DNA from: Rhodobacter sp. CACIA14H1
GTDB lineage: Bacteria; Pseudomonadota; Alphaproteobacteria; Rhodobacterales; Rhodobacteraceae
Assembly: GCA_000500915.1 (NCBI GenBank)
Contig: AYNO01000002.1
Span: 1-62,696, forward strand
Length of the DNA stretch: 62,696 nucleotides
Direction of reading: 5' to 3'
In this document: one piece after another, positions 50,289 to 59,998 of the stretch
How the letters are laid out: every line of letters begins with the position of its first letter
Position numbering within the stretch: position 1 is the stretch's first letter
Notes under the pieces: generated by a model
Told to the model about the DNA's origin: nothing
Database searches by the model: none
The model's input: the letters and a program-made list of their open reading frames with translations, nothing else
Made by a program: the position numbers and the translations under genes

Positions 50289-51170
50289 TTACTCGCCACC
50301 CCCGCGGGAATGGACATAGGCCGCGACGGACCGGATCTCGTCCTCGGTCAGACGTCCTGCCCATGCGGGCATCACGCCGAAACGGGCATAGGTCACCGTC
50401 TCCTTCACCTTCTCGCGCGACCCGCCATACAGCCAGATCGCATCCGTCAGGTTCGGCGCACCCTGCGCCCGGTCGCCCGCGCCCGCATCGCCATGGCAGG
50501 CGGCGCAGTTGTCGGCATAGACCGTGGCCCCTTCGGCAGCCAGCGCCGCGTCATGCTCCTGCCCCGAAATGGCCAGCACATGCTCCACCACCGCATCGAT
50601 CTGCGCCGGTTCCAGCAGCCCGTCCGCGCCGAATTTCGGCATCTCGGAATAGCGGGCGTCGGGGTCGGTGGTGTTGCGGATGCCGTGGGTGATGGTCAGG
50701 TGGATATCCTCGATCGTCCCCCCCCACAGCCAGTCGTCATCCAGCAGGCTGGGATAGCCCTTGCCTTCCACCCCCGCCGCGCCCGACCCGTGGCACTGGG
50801 CGCAATAGGTGCGGAACACCGCGCCCCCCGCCGGTTCGGCATAGGCCATCAGCGTCTGGTCCGCAGGGATGGAAGCCAGCGGCGCCGCGACGAGCTGTGC
50901 CTTGATCCCGGCATTGGCATCGTCGAACCGCTTGATCTCTGCGTCCACATCCGCCCGCGTGCTGGCGCCCAGAACCCCCGGCGTCGCCCCGTTGATCAGC
51001 GGCCAGGCCGGATAGGCGATGGTGTAGCCGATCGCCCAGACGATCGTCGCATAGAAGGTCCAGACCCACCAGCGCGGCATCGGGTTGTTCAGTTCCTCGA
51101 TCCCGTCCCATTCATGGCCGGTGGTTTCCACCTGCCCCGCGGGTTTCTTCGTCACTTGCTTGGCGCACAT
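50289..51170 (-). CDS. ccoP: CcoP, cbb3 oxidase dihaem cytochrome c subunit
   Basis: Subunit III of cbb3 oxidase (293 aa), carrying electrons from cytochrome c to CcoO/CcoN. Seen: N-terminal [17 protein letters not shown] (CcoP hallmark), one membrane helix (about 35-58), and two haem c sites CAQCH (123-127) and CAACH (222-226) with distal Met residues. GGAGG precedes the ATG at 51170. Last gene of ccoNOQP. Confidence 0.97.
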   Translation of the reverse strand: MCAKQVTKKPAGQVETTGHEWDGIEELNNPMPRWWVWTFYATIVWAIGYTIAYPAWPLINGATPGVLGASTRADVDAEIKRFDDANAGIKAQLVAAPLASIPADQTLMAYAEPAGGAVFRTYCAQCHGSGAAGVEGKGYPSLLDDDWLWGGTIEDIHLTITHGIRNTTDPDARYSEMPKFGADGLLEPAQIDAVVEHVLAISGQEHDAALAAEGATVYADNCAACHGDAGAGDRAQGAPNLTDAIWLYGGSREKVKETVTYARFGVMPAWAGRLTEDEIRSVAAYVHSRGGGE

Positions 51171-51171
51171 C

Positions 51172-51360
51172 TCACGCCTCCTTCTGGCCGCTGGGCGCGG
51201 CCGGTTTCGTGTCGTTGCGGAAGATCGACTTCGCGGCATCCTCGTGCAGCGGCGCGCTTCCGGGCCGCCAGGCCCAGACCGCCACCCCGATGAAGACCAG
51301 CGTCAGCGCCACCAGCGCCCAGCTGTCCGCGAATTCCCTCAGAAGACCATAGGTATCCAT
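51172..51360 (-). CDS. ccoQ: CcoQ, cbb3 oxidase small subunit
   Basis: A 62-residue protein with one membrane helix ([20 protein letters not shown]) and a polar C-terminal tail. In Rhodobacter sphaeroides CcoQ stabilises the oxidase under oxygen and takes part in redox signalling to the Prr system. Two adjacent ATGs (51363, 51360); the second has better spacing from AAGGGGGG. It stops one base before the ccoP start. Confidence 0.93.
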   Translation of the reverse strand: MDTYGLLREFADSWALVALTLVFIGVAVWAWRPGSAPLHEDAAKSIFRNDTKPAAPSGQKEA

Positions 51361-51371
51361 CATGGCCCCCC

Positions 51372-52097
51372 TTACCGGCTCGCATCCGGGGTGAAGGTGG
51401 AAAAGTCCACCATCGTCCCCAGCACCTGCAGATAGGCGATCAGCGCGTCCATCTCGGTCAGCTGCGGCTGGCCGTCGAAATTCGACACGTTGGCCTTCGC
51501 GTACCGCTCCTGCAACCCGCTGTAATCGCTGTTCGGGTCCGCCTGCGCCGTGAAGTCCGCCACCGCGTTCTCCAGCATCGCGTCGTCATAGGGCACGCCG
51601 ACGATGCGGTGCGTTCCCATGATGTCCCGGATGTAACGCCCGTCGATCTCGCGGTTCAGCAGGTAGCCGTATTTCGGCATCACCGATTCCGGCACCACCG
51701 ACTGCGGGTCCGTCAGGTGGTCCACATGCCACGCATCCGAATACCGCCCGCCGACCCGCGCCAGATCCGGCCCCGTCCGCTTGGACCCCCACTGGAACGG
51801 GTGGTCATACTGCGACTCGGCGGCCAGCGAGTAATGGCCATAGCGTTCGACCTCGTCCCGCATGGGGCGGATCATCTGGCTGTGGCAGACATAGCAGCCC
51901 TCGCGGATATAGATATCCCGCCCCGCCAGCTCCAGCGGCGTGTAGGGGCGCACCCCTTCCACATCCTCGATCGTGTTCTCCAGATAGAAGAGCGGCACGA
52001 TCTGCACGATCCCCCCGATGGTGACGACCAGCAAGGACAGCACCATCAGAAGCGTCGCGTGGGTTTCGATTGCCTTGTGCTTGTCAAGGAAAGCCAT
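51372..52097 (-). CDS. ccoO: CcoO, cbb3 oxidase monohaem cytochrome c subunit
   Basis: Subunit II of cbb3 oxidase (241 aa). Seen: one N-terminal membrane helix (about 15-38), haem c site CYVCH at 68-72 followed by [18 protein letters not shown] (CcoO hallmark), [16 protein letters not shown], and axial Met region [13 protein letters not shown]-type site precedes the ATG. Between ccoN and ccoQ. Confidence 0.97.
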   Translation of the reverse strand: MAFLDKHKAIETHATLLMVLSLLVVTIGGIVQIVPLFYLENTIEDVEGVRPYTPLELAGRDIYIREGCYVCHSQMIRPMRDEVERYGHYSLAAESQYDHPFQWGSKRTGPDLARVGGRYSDAWHVDHLTDPQSVVPESVMPKYGYLLNREIDGRYIRDIMGTHRIVGVPYDDAMLENAVADFTAQADPNSDYSGLQERYAKANVSNFDGQPQLTEMDALIAYLQVLGTMVDFSTFTPDASR

Positions 52098-52111
52098 CTT
52101 CCCTGCCTCCT

Positions 52112-53710
52112 TTACTCAGCAAGAACGGCCGCACCGGCACCCGCCCGGGCGGGCTGGGCGCGGACGGTCATCCACAGGTTGTAGCACATGATGATCGCAC
52201 CGAGCAGGAACATCACCCCGCCCAGACCGCGCACCACATACATCGGGAACTTCGCGGCCACCGTGTCGGCAAAGGCGTTCACCAGGAACCCGTTCGCATC
52301 CACTTCACGCCACATCAGGCCTTCCATGATGCCCGTCACCCACATGGCCGACGCGTAGAGGACGATCCCGATCGTCGCCAGCCAGAAGTGCCAGCTCACC
52401 AGCGACAGGCTATACAGCCGCTCGCGGTTCCACAGACGCGGGACAAGGAAATACAGCGCCCCGAAGGTGATCATCCCGTTCCAGCCCAGCGCACCCGAAT
52501 GCACGTGGCCGATGGTCCAGTCGGTATAGTGCGACAGCGAGTTGACGGCCTTGATGGACATCATCGGCCCCTCGAAGGTGGACATCCCGTAAAAGCCCAC
52601 CGACACCACCATCATCCGGATGATCGGGTCCGTCCGCAGCTTGTCCCAGGCGCCCGACAGCGTCATCAGCCCGTTGATCATGCCACCCCAGGACGGCATC
52701 CACAGCATGACCGAAAACACCATGCCCAGCGTCGATGCCCAGTCCGGCAGCGCCGTGTAATGCAGGTGGTGCGGACCGGCCCAGATATACAGGAAGATCA
52801 GCGCCCAGAAGTGGATGATCGACAGCTTGTAGCTGAACACCGGCCGTTCGGCCTGCTTCGGCACGAAGTAGTACATCATCCCCAGGAAGCCCGCGGTCAG
52901 GAAGAAGCCCACCGCGTTATGCCCGTACCACCACTGCACCATCGCATCCTGCACGCCCGAGAAAAGCTGCACCGACTGGGACGAGAAGATGGAAACCGGG
53001 ATCGTGATGTTGTTCCCGATATGCAGCATCGCCACGGTCAGGATCATCGACAGCAGGAACCAGTTGGCGACGTAGATATGCGGCTCCTTGCGCATGAACA
53101 GCGTGCCCATGAAGACCGCAAGGAAGGCCACCCAGACCACCACGATCCACCAGTCGATGTACCAGACGGTTTCCGCGTATTCCTTGCCCTGCGTGCCACC
53201 CAGCACATAGCTCGTCGCCGCCAGCACGATCATCAGCTGCCAGCCCCAGAACACGAACCACGCAAGGTTCCCGCCCCACAGCCGCACCGCGCTGGTGCGC
53301 TGGACGATGTAGAAGGACGACATGATCAGCGCGTTGCCGCCAAAGGCGAAGATCACCGCGCTGGTATGCAGCGGACGCAGCCGCCCGAAATTCAGTATCC
53401 CCTGCGACCACTCGAAATTGAGCGACGGGAAAGCCAGCTGGAAGGCGATGACCACACCGACGAGGAAACCGACAACCCCCCAGAAGGCGGTTGCAATGAC
53501 CCCGGCGCGCACCACGCCATCCATGTATTCGTTCTGGTTCACCACCTTCGGCTCGCCCATCGTGCGGAGCGTCCACAGGAAGGTGATGCCGGCGGCAAGC
53601 AGCACCACCAGCGCGTTGACCTGATAGGCCAGATCATGCGCGTAGTTGGTGGCAATCGCGGCAAACAGCGCGACCACCCCCAGCACGATCAGTTTCAAGT
53701 AATCCCACAT
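52112..53710 (-). CDS. ccoN: CcoN, cbb3 oxidase catalytic subunit
   Basis: Subunit I (532 aa), reducing oxygen to water with high affinity at the haem b3-CuB centre and pumping protons. About 12 membrane helices. Seen: [18 protein letters not shown] (haem b His), [18 protein letters not shown] (CuB His; the cross-linked Tyr lies in a later helix in this family), [15 protein letters not shown] (CuB His pair), [16 protein letters not shown] (haem His). First gene of ccoNOQP; two FNR boxes lie in the upstream intergenic region. Confidence 0.98.
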   Translation of the reverse strand: MWDYLKLIVLGVVALFAAIATNYAHDLAYQVNALVVLLAAGITFLWTLRTMGEPKVVNQNEYMDGVVRAGVIATAFWGVVGFLVGVVIAFQLAFPSLNFEWSQGILNFGRLRPLHTSAVIFAFGGNALIMSSFYIVQRTSAVRLWGGNLAWFVFWGWQLMIVLAATSYVLGGTQGKEYAETVWYIDWWIVVVWVAFLAVFMGTLFMRKEPHIYVANWFLLSMILTVAMLHIGNNITIPVSIFSSQSVQLFSGVQDAMVQWWYGHNAVGFFLTAGFLGMMYYFVPKQAERPVFSYKLSIIHFWALIFLYIWAGPHHLHYTALPDWASTLGMVFSVMLWMPSWGGMINGLMTLSGAWDKLRTDPIIRMMVVSVGFYGMSTFEGPMMSIKAVNSLSHYTDWTIGHVHSGALGWNGMITFGALYFLVPRLWNRERLYSLSLVSWHFWLATIGIVLYASAMWVTGIMEGLMWREVDANGFLVNAFADTVAAKFPMYVVRGLGGVMFLLGAIIMCYNLWMTVRAQPARAGAGAAVLAE

Positions 53711-53813
53711 TTTGCGTCCCTTCGTCTCTTGGCCCGGTCAGGACCGGACGAATCCGGACACTTCAGGCACTTTGCGACTGGTCCGCTTTTGCAGGCACGG
53801 GCGTCACGATGCC

Positions 53814-53827
53814 TTGATCCATGTCAA
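53814..53827 (-). promoter_or_regulatory. FNR box upstream of ccoN
   Basis: TTGAT-CCAT-GTCAA, nine of ten consensus positions. It lies 104 bp upstream of ccoN and 89 bp upstream of the divergent usp gene; it most likely serves ccoNOQP. Confidence 0.85.
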
Positions 53828-53845
53828 CAGCCGCCGAAGCGCGGC

Positions 53846-53859
53846 TTGACCTCGGTCAA
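53846..53859 (+). promoter_or_regulatory. FNR box upstream of usp gene
   Basis: TTGAC-CTCG-GTCAA, eight of ten consensus positions and a perfect dyad. Centre 63 bp before the usp ATG; placed at -41.5 it would put the usp transcript start near 53894, a sensible position for the AAAAGGAGG leader. Confidence 0.75.
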
Positions 53860-53915
53860 AGAAAGGTCCGCCACATCGGTTTAGCCCTGTCACATGCATG
53901 AAAAGGAGGCACCCC

Positions 53916-54763
53916 ATGGCCTATAAGACAGTGTTGACCGTGGCGACGAGTGCAGACCGTACCGATATGGCGATTTCCGGCGCTGCTGCCCTGGCGGCGG
54001 CCCATGACGCGCATCTGGACATCCTTGCCCTTGGCGTGGACCGGACGCAGGTGGGCTATTCCTACATCGGCACCGGTGCCGTGATCCTCCAGGCCGCCGT
54101 CGAACGCGCCGAACAGGAGGCGAAGGATGTGGAAGCCGCCGTCCGCAAGGCCGTCGCCGCCCAGTCCCCCGCCTCCGCTGGACGTCCGAGGCCGCCGTCA
54201 CCCAGCTTGGCGCCGTGACCGACATCGTCGCCCAGCGTGCCCGCTTTGCCGACCTCGTGGTGCTGCCCCGTCCCTATGGCGCGGGTCAGGGCTCCGAATC
54301 GGAAGCGGTGATCGAAGCCGCCCTGTTCGAAGGCCGCGCCCCCGTCCTCGTCCTGCCGGACAGCGGCGCAGGCCGCGCCGCCGCGCCGAAACGCGCCGTG
54401 GTCGCATGGAACCAGTCGGCCGAGGCGATGGCCGCCGTCCGCAAGGCGCTGCCCCTGCTGAAACAGGCCGATCTGGTGAACATCGCCGTCATCGACCCGC
54501 CGCAGCACGGCCCCGAACGGTCCGATCCGGGCGGGATGCTGTGCCAGATGCTCGTCCGCCACGGCGTGAAGGCCGAGGTGTCGGTGCTGGCCCGCACCCT
54601 GCCGCGCATCTCGGACGTGCTGGCCCGCCATGTGCGCGACCAGAACGCAGACCTTCTGGTGATGGGCGCCTATGGCCATTCCCGCTTCCGCGAGGCGATC
54701 CTTGGCGGTGCCACGCGCAACACGCTGGAACAGGCCGAAGTTCCGGTGCTGATGGCGCATTGA
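53916..54763 (+). pseudogene. universal stress protein (tandem UspA), one frameshift
   Basis: A two-domain universal stress protein split by a frame change. The first frame (MAYKTVLTVATSADRT, HLDILALGVDRTQVGYSYIG) runs out at 54218. The second frame reads RWTSEAAVTQLGAVTDIVAQRARFADLVVLPRPYG and continues to 54763 with the ATP-binding C-terminal signature VMGAYGHSRFREAILGGATRN (parts). One extra C in the C5 run at 54166-54170 restores a 282-residue protein of normal length, so a sequencing error is likely. AAAAGGAGG precedes the ATG. Adjacent to FNR boxes and cbb3 genes, as in related genomes. Confidence 0.82.
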
Positions 54764-54776
54764 CCTCGTGCGCTGA

Positions 54777-54820
54777 CAAATTTCTTCGAAGAAATTTGCA
54801 AAAATCTTCGAAGATTTTTG
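54777..54820. terminator. two abutting 22-bp perfect palindromes
   Basis: 54777-54798 (half CAAATTTCTTC) and 54799-54820 (half CAAAAATCTTC) are perfect palindromes placed end to end, with common centre CTTCGAAG. They begin 13 bp after the usp stop. The A/T-rich arms supply a T-tract on both strands, so a bidirectional terminator is plausible. Confidence 0.7.
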
Positions 54821-54889
54821 TCACGCGCGTCTGTGCGCCCGCGCACCCTTAACCATGCTCCGGCAGCTCACCCTGCCGGAATTTGTATG

Positions 54890-54937
54890 TACACTTTGCG
54901 GTACAGTTCGCGGCACAAGACACGGCACAGCCGTTGC
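54890..54937 (+). repeat. 12-bp-periodic element, copy B
   Basis: Units TACActttgcgg, TACAgttcgcgg, CACAagacacgg and CACAgccgttgc repeat exactly every 12 bp and match copy A (34082-34129). A hairpin (TCCGGCAG 54859-54866 with CTGCCGGA 54873-54880) lies just upstream. Read from ATG 54887 it would code for a 21-residue basic peptide ending at 54952. It lies between convergent usp and fnrL. Confidence 0.6.
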
Positions 54938-54979
54938 CGGTCACTCCGGTAATTTCCGCCACGAAATCAGAAAGTTAAC

Positions 54980-55726
54980 TCAGACGAGGAACCCGCCATC
55001 CGAGTCATCCCCCGTCTCCTCGACCAGCCGGTCGAAGTTCGGGACGATGATATGGCGTTTCCCTTCCAGCTCGATCACCCCGTCCCGCTTCAGCGCACTG
55101 ACCTGACGGCTGACCGTCTCAAGTGTCAGGCCAAGGTAATCCGCCATCTCCTCGCGCGTCAGCGGCAGGTCGAACACGATCGACCCCTTCGCCGATTTCA
55201 GCTTCAGATGCGCATCCCGCCGCGCGATGATCGCCAGCAGCGAGGCAATCTTCTCCCGCGCCGTCTTGCGCCCCAGCAGAAGCATCCACTCCCGCGCCGC
55301 GTCCAGTTCGTCCAGCGTCATTTCCAGCAGACGCTGCGCGATATGCGGGGTCGAGGTCATCAGATCCTCGAAAGGTTTCTTTCGGAAACAACACATTACA
55401 AGGTCGGTCGTCGCCGTCACGTCATAGGCGGCGGTCTGTCGGCCGGGGCGCCCGACGAAATCCGACGGCAGCAGAAGACCCACCATCTGGCGGCGCCCGT
55501 CCTCCATCGTCTGGGTCAGCGTGGCGATCCCCGTCACGACCGAGGCGACGAAATCCATCTTGTCGCCCGACCAGATGACGGTCTGTCCGGCCTGATAGCT
55601 GCGGTAGTACTTGATCTGCTCCAGACGCTGCAGTTCGTCCGACTCGCACCTTGCACACACTGCGCGATGACGGATGGGGCAGTCGCCGCATTCCTGTGTC
55701 ACCGCCTGCAGGTCATGATGCGCCAT
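54980..55726 (-). CDS. fnrL: FnrL, oxygen-sensing transcriptional regulator
   Basis: Crp/Fnr-family regulator of 248 aa. Seen: N-terminal Cys13, Cys16, Cys24, Cys27 and central Cys112/Cys113, supplying the oxygen-labile 4Fe-4S ligands; a cyclic-nucleotide-like beta barrel (YRSYQAGQTVIWSGDK, GRRQMVGLLLPSDFVG); and the DNA-recognition helix LGLTLETVSRQVSALKRDG with the E-x2-S-R contact residues of Fnr. The ATG at 55726 has AAGGCGGGGG upstream and matches FnrL length. An FNR box lies 44 bp upstream, suggesting autoregulation. Confidence 0.96.
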   Translation of the reverse strand: MAHHDLQAVTQECGDCPIRHRAVCARCESDELQRLEQIKYYRSYQAGQTVIWSGDKMDFVASVVTGIATLTQTMEDGRRQMVGLLLPSDFVGRPGRQTAAYDVTATTDLVMCCFRKKPFEDLMTSTPHIAQRLLEMTLDELDAAREWMLLLGRKTAREKIASLLAIIARRDAHLKLKSAKGSIVFDLPLTREEMADYLGLTLETVSRQVSALKRDGVIELEGKRHIIVPNFDRLVEETGDDSDGGFLV

Positions 55727-55769
55727 GCCCCCGCCTTTCCGTCTTTGGCCCACCGTCAATTCGGCGGGT

Positions 55770-55783
55770 TTGATCTGTATCAA
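55770..55783. promoter_or_regulatory. FNR box shared by fnrL and hemN
   Basis: TTGAT-CTGT-ATCAA, a perfect match to the FNR consensus. Centre about 50 bp upstream of fnrL and about 41 bp upstream of hemN, so a single site can serve both divergent genes. Confidence 0.92.
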
Positions 55784-55817
55784 GGCCCTAAATCCTTAGT
55801 CTGTCCAACATATTCCA

Positions 55818-57173
55818 ATGACACAGGAATCGCAACTCGCCCGCCTCGGTCTTTTCGACGCAAGGGTGCCCCGCTACACCAGCTACCCCACCGCCCCGCA
55901 CTTCGCCGGCGGCGTGGGGCCTGCGCTGTTTTCCGAATGGATTCAAGCGATTCCCGCCGGATCATCGATCTCGCTCTACCTGCATGTGCCCTTCTGCCGC
56001 AGGCTCTGCTGGTTCTGCGCCTGCCGCACGCAGGGCACATCCTCGGACGAACCCGTCCGCGCCTATGCCCAGACGCTCAAGGCCGAAATCGCCCTCCTGA
56101 AACGACAACTCGCCCCCGGCATCACCCTGTCGCGCCTGCACTGGGGCGGCGGCACACCGACGCTCCTGCCCGCCGACCTGATGCGCGATCTGGCCGATAC
56201 GGTCTTCGACGCCGTCCCCCTCGGCCCCGATGCCGAATTCTCCGTCGAAATCGACCCGAACGAAATCGACGAGGACCGGCTGGACGCACTGGCCGCCGCC
56301 GGCATGAACCGCGCCTCGATCGGGGTGCAGGACTTCGACCCCGAAATCCAGAAAACCATAGGCCGCGAACAGGGTTACGAGTTGACCAAGCGCGTCGCGG
56401 ACATGATCCGCGCCCGTGGCATCCGGTCCCTGAACGCCGATATCCTCTATGGCCTGCCCCACCAGACCCGCGCCCGCATCGCGGATTCGGTGCAGAAACT
56501 GCTGACCCTCTCCCCCGACCGCGTGGCCCTTTACGGCTACGCCCATGTCCCGTGGATGAGCCGCCGCCAGCAGATGATCCCGTCCGACGCCATGCCCACC
56601 CCCGAAGAACGCCTGCGCCTGTTCGAAACCGCGCGGCAACTCTTCACATGGGACGGCTATCAGGAAATCGGCATCGACCATTTCGCAAGACCCGACGACG
56701 GCATGGCCGTCGCCGCCCGCAACGGCACGCTGCGCCGGAATTTCCAGGGCTACACGGACGACACCGCCCCCGTCCTCATCGGTCTCGGCGCATCCTCCAT
56801 CAGCCGTTTCCCGCAAGGCTACGCCCAGAACGCCTCCGGCACCTCCGACCACACGAAAGCCATCCGCGAAGGCCGTTTCTCGACCCATCGCGGCCATATC
56901 TTCGCGGGCGAAGACCTGCTGCGGGCACGCATCATCGAAGCCCTGATGTGCGACTTCCACGTCAGCCGCGCGGAACTCCTGCAGGATCATGGCGTATCGC
57001 CGGACCGGCTGGATACGCTGTTCGGGACCGCTGCCGAAGCCTTTTCCGGCTGGGTGGATGTCACCGCCGAAGGGTTCTCGATCCCCCCGAAATCACGGCC
57101 CCTCGCCCGCATGATCGCCCGCGCCTTCGACGCCTACGACCAGTCCAAGGCCCAGCATTCCGCCGCGATCTGA
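55818..57173 (+). CDS. hemN: HemN (HemZ), oxygen-independent coproporphyrinogen III dehydrogenase
   Basis: Radical-SAM enzyme (451 aa) making protoporphyrinogen IX without oxygen. Seen: RYTSYPTAPHF near 20-30, YLHVPFCRRLCWFCAC with the 4Fe-4S cysteines Cys60, Cys64, Cys67 (CxxxCxxC) plus Cys69, WGGGTPTLL, EIDPNEID, GVQDFDPEIQ, and GYAHVPWM, all HemN rather than HemW features. No Shine-Dalgarno sequence precedes the ATG. Under an FNR box, it complements the aerobic hemF at 37752-38627. Confidence 0.97.
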   Translation: MTQESQLARLGLFDARVPRYTSYPTAPHFAGGVGPALFSEWIQAIPAGSSISLYLHVPFCRRLCWFCACRTQGTSSDEPVRAYAQTLKAEIALLKRQLAPGITLSRLHWGGGTPTLLPADLMRDLADTVFDAVPLGPDAEFSVEIDPNEIDEDRLDALAAAGMNRASIGVQDFDPEIQKTIGREQGYELTKRVADMIRARGIRSLNADILYGLPHQTRARIADSVQKLLTLSPDRVALYGYAHVPWMSRRQQMIPSDAMPTPEERLRLFETARQLFTWDGYQEIGIDHFARPDDGMAVAARNGTLRRNFQGYTDDTAPVLIGLGASSISRFPQGYAQNASGTSDHTKAIREGRFSTHRGHIFAGEDLLRARIIEALMCDFHVSRAELLQDHGVSPDRLDTLFGTAAEAFSGWVDVTAEGFSIPPKSRPLARMIARAFDAYDQSKAQHSAAI

Positions 57174-57184
57174 CCCAAGCACCG

Positions 57185-58408
57185 CTACGGCGCGAAACGT
57201 TCCACCATCTCCACCATCCGCGGCAGGCAGATGGACCGCAGGTCGTACCGGTCCAGAACCGTCCGCCGCGCCGCGTCCCGCAGATGCTGGAACCGCTCCG
57301 GATGGGCCAGCACCTCGGTCAGGGTCCGCGACCATGCCGCGACGTCGAAGAAATCCACCAGCAGCCCGTTCTCGCCATGGCGGACCACCTCGCGGACAGG
57401 GGCGGTATCGGACCCGACGACCAGCGCACCGGCGGACATCGATTCCACCATCGACCAGCTCAGGACGAAGGGATAGGTCAGATAGGCATGGGCGCGCCCG
57501 ATCTGCATCAGCTTGACGAAACTCGGATAGGGAACCTTCCCAACGAAATGCACGCGGTTCAGGTCCAGCCTGTCGCGCACCTCGTCCAGAAAGATGTCCT
57601 TCCACTTGCGGCCATCCTTCGGCGGGGACCCGTAGCTCACCTCGTCGCCCCCCACGATCACCACCTGCGCCTCCGGCCGCGCCGCCAGCACATCCGGCAG
57701 GGCGCGGATGAAGGTGTGATAGCCGCGATACGGTTCCAGATTGCGGTTGACGAAGGTCAGCACCTCGTCCCCGGCGCGGATCACGGGACCATCCGGCAGG
57801 GCCAGTTCGGCAGCAGGGTCGGGGCGGATCATGGCAGTGTCCACGCCGTCGAAGATCACCTCGATCATCTGCCGCAGCACGGGCGGATAGGTGGAGGCCT
57901 GCCATTCCGTCGGCGACACGCCCGCATCGGCATGGAGAAGCGACTGCCCCAGATGCGCCGTCCGGCCCTGTGCGATCATCACCTGGTCAAAATTCGCCTC
58001 GCCGAATTCCGGATCGAAGCCGACATCCGCACCGCGCCCCCTGTAATAGAACTCGGCATAGACGATCAGTTTCGCCTCGGGCCAGACCTCCTTCAGGAAC
58101 AGCGTCTCGCCCCAGCCGGAATGGCCGAAGATCACGTCCGGCACATAACCCGTTTCCCGCCGCAACCTCAGACAGGCACGCGCGACGGTCACGCCGCGGT
58201 CGCTCTGCTGGGTGTAGTTGCGCCCCAGACGGCAGGCCGCGGCATCGACGGCGGGCGGCTGATGCGTGTAGCGCATCGTGGGCACACCCGTGTCGCGCTT
58301 GTTCACCACATCGGTCAGGGCGCGCACCTCGTGCCCGCGTCGCATCATCTCGGGGGCTAGGTGAAGGAACTGGCCGGGGAAATTCTGGTGGACGAACAGG
58401 ACCTTCAA
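57185..58408 (-). other. glycosyltransferase (GT4-like) module, probable separate gene
   Basis: From the TTG at 58408 this part encodes 407 aa: [18 protein letters not shown] (N-terminal GT4 pattern), [27 protein letters not shown]-like [29 protein letters not shown], and the donor-binding [27 protein letters not shown] (parts). GGGGGA precedes the TTG. Such glycosyltransferases usually add sugars to surface polysaccharide or lipid. Acceptor unknown. Convergent with hemN, 11 bp apart. Confidence 0.8.
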
Positions 58409-59998
58409 ACCGCGTCCCCCGAAGGCCGCAGCCATCAGGGCTTTCGTATAGTCGCTTCGCGGCGCACCGAACACTGCCGCGCTGTCACCGCTTTCCACCA
58501 CGTCACCCGACTTCATCACCATCACCCTGTGCGACAACGCCTTCACCACGCGCAGGTCGTGGCTGATGAAAATGTAGGCCAGACCCCACTTCTTCTGCAA
58601 TGCCCGCAACAGGTCCACGATCTGGACCTGCACCGTCATGTCCAGCGCGGATGTCGGCTCGTCCAGCACCACCAGCTTGGGCCGCAGGATCATGGCCCGC
58701 GCGATGGCGATGCGCTGCCGCTGCCCGCCAGAGAATTCGTGCGGATACCGCCCCATCCAGTCGGGGTTCAGCCCCACCTCGGCCATGATGTCCGCCACCA
58801 TCGCCCGCCGGTCCCGCCCCGGATCGACCCCGTGGACACCCAACCCCTCGGCGATGATCTGTTCCGCCGTCATGCGCGGCGACAGGCTGCCGAACGGGTC
58901 CTGGAACACCACCTGCATGTCGCGCCGGACCGCCCGCAGCGCCGCGCCCTGCACCCCCTTCAGGTCGCGCCCCATGAACACTACCGGCCCGTCCGAATGG
59001 ATCAACCGCAGCACCGCCAGCGCCAGCGTCGTCTTGCCCGACCCGCTTTCGCCCACGATCCCCAGCGTCTCGCCCGCCCGCACGGACAGGGAGGCATCGT
59101 TCACTGCCTTCACATGCCCAACCGTCCGCCGCAGCAGCCCGCGCTGGATGGGAAACCACACGCGCAGCCCTTCCGTCCGCACCACCTCGGGCGCGTCGGC
59201 CGCCACAGGCTCCGGCACGCCCCTCGGCTCGGCGGCCAGCAGCTTCTGCGTATAGGGATGCTTGGGCGCGGCAAAGATGTCCGCCGTCGGCCCCTGTTCC
59301 ACGATCTCGCCGCCCTGCATCACGCAGACGCGGTCCGCGATCCGCCGCACGATGGCAAGGTCGTGGGTGATGAACAGAAGGCTCAACCCCTCCCGCGCCT
59401 TCAACTCCGCCAGCAGGTCCAGAATCTGCGCCTGTATGGTCACATCAAGCGCCGTGGTGGGTTCGTCCGCGATCAGCAGCTCCGGCCCGTTCGCCAGCGC
59501 CATGGCGATCATCACCCGCTGCCGCTGCCCGCCCGACAACTGGTGCGGATAGGCGCCCAGCCGGCTTTCGGCATCGGCGATCCCGACCTTGCCCAGCAAC
59601 TCCACGATCCGCGCCCGCGCCGCATCCCCCGACAGGCCCTGATGCAGCGCGAGGCTCTCGCCCAACTGCCGTTCGATCGTGTGTAGCGGGTTCAGGCTCG
59701 TCATGGGCTCCTGGAAGATGAAGCTGATGTCATTGCCCCGCACGCGGCGCAGATCGGCCTCCGACGCCCCCACCATCTCGCGGCCCAGATAGCGGATCGA
59801 CCCCTCCACCGCCGCGCTATCGGGCAACAGCGACACGGTGGACAGCGCCGTGACAGACTTCCCCGACCCGCTTTCGCCCACCAGCGCGACCGTCTCGCCC
59901 TTGTCCACGGTGAAGCTGACCCCCTTCACCGCGTCTATCACGCGCCCGTCCTGACGGAAGCGGACGGACAGCCCGGATACTTCCAGCACCGCGCTCAT
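57185..59998 (-). CDS. fused ORF: YejF-like ABC ATPase + glycosyltransferase
   Basis: One uninterrupted 937-residue reading frame. Residues 1-530 are a complete YejF-type tandem ATPase for peptide import: first [16 protein letters not shown] (38-50), [29 protein letters not shown]; second [45 protein letters not shown]. Residues 531-937 are a complete GT4-type glycosyltransferase (next entry). A TTG at 58406-58408 would be its normal start. The fusion arises if one G is missing from the run at 58416-58420; with six G the ATPase would end ...GGDAV and its TGA would overlap the TTG. Overlaps yejE by 4 bases. Confidence 0.8.
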   Translation of the reverse strand: MSAVLEVSGLSVRFRQDGRVIDAVKGVSFTVDKGETVALVGESGSGKSVTALSTVSLLPDSAAVEGSIRYLGREMVGASEADLRRVRGNDISFIFQEPMTSLNPLHTIERQLGESLALHQGLSGDAARARIVELLGKVGIADAESRLGAYPHQLSGGQRQRVMIAMALANGPELLIADEPTTALDVTIQAQILDLLAELKAREGLSLLFITHDLAIVRRIADRVCVMQGGEIVEQGPTADIFAAPKHPYTQKLLAAEPRGVPEPVAADAPEVVRTEGLRVWFPIQRGLLRRTVGHVKAVNDASLSVRAGETLGIVGESGSGKTTLALAVLRLIHSDGPVVFMGRDLKGVQGAALRAVRRDMQVVFQDPFGSLSPRMTAEQIIAEGLGVHGVDPGRDRRAMVADIMAEVGLNPDWMGRYPHEFSGGQRQRIAIARAMILRPKLVVLDEPTSALDMTVQVQIVDLLRALQKKWGLAYIFISHDLRVVKALSHRVMVMKSGDVVESGDSAAVFGAPRSDYTKALMAAAFGGRGLKVLFVHQNFPGQFLHLAPEMMRRGHEVRALTDVVNKRDTGVPTMRYTHQPPAVDAAACRLGRNYTQQSDRGVTVARACLRLRRETGYVPDVIFGHSGWGETLFLKEVWPEAKLIVYAEFYYRGRGADVGFDPEFGEANFDQVMIAQGRTAHLGQSLLHADAGVSPTEWQASTYPPVLRQMIEVIFDGVDTAMIRPDPAAELALPDGPVIRAGDEVLTFVNRNLEPYRGYHTFIRALPDVLAARPEAQVVIVGGDEVSYGSPPKDGRKWKDIFLDEVRDRLDLNRVHFVGKVPYPSFVKLMQIGRAHAYLTYPFVLSWSMVESMSAGALVVGSDTAPVREVVRHGENGLLVDFFDVAAWSRTLTEVLAHPERFQHLRDAARRTVLDRYDLRSICLPRMVEMVERFAP

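Noticed and set aside
49820-50364. Open frames on both strands in the ccoG-ccoP gap
   Set aside because: They consist of the hairpin sequences themselves and have no recognisable domain or start signals.
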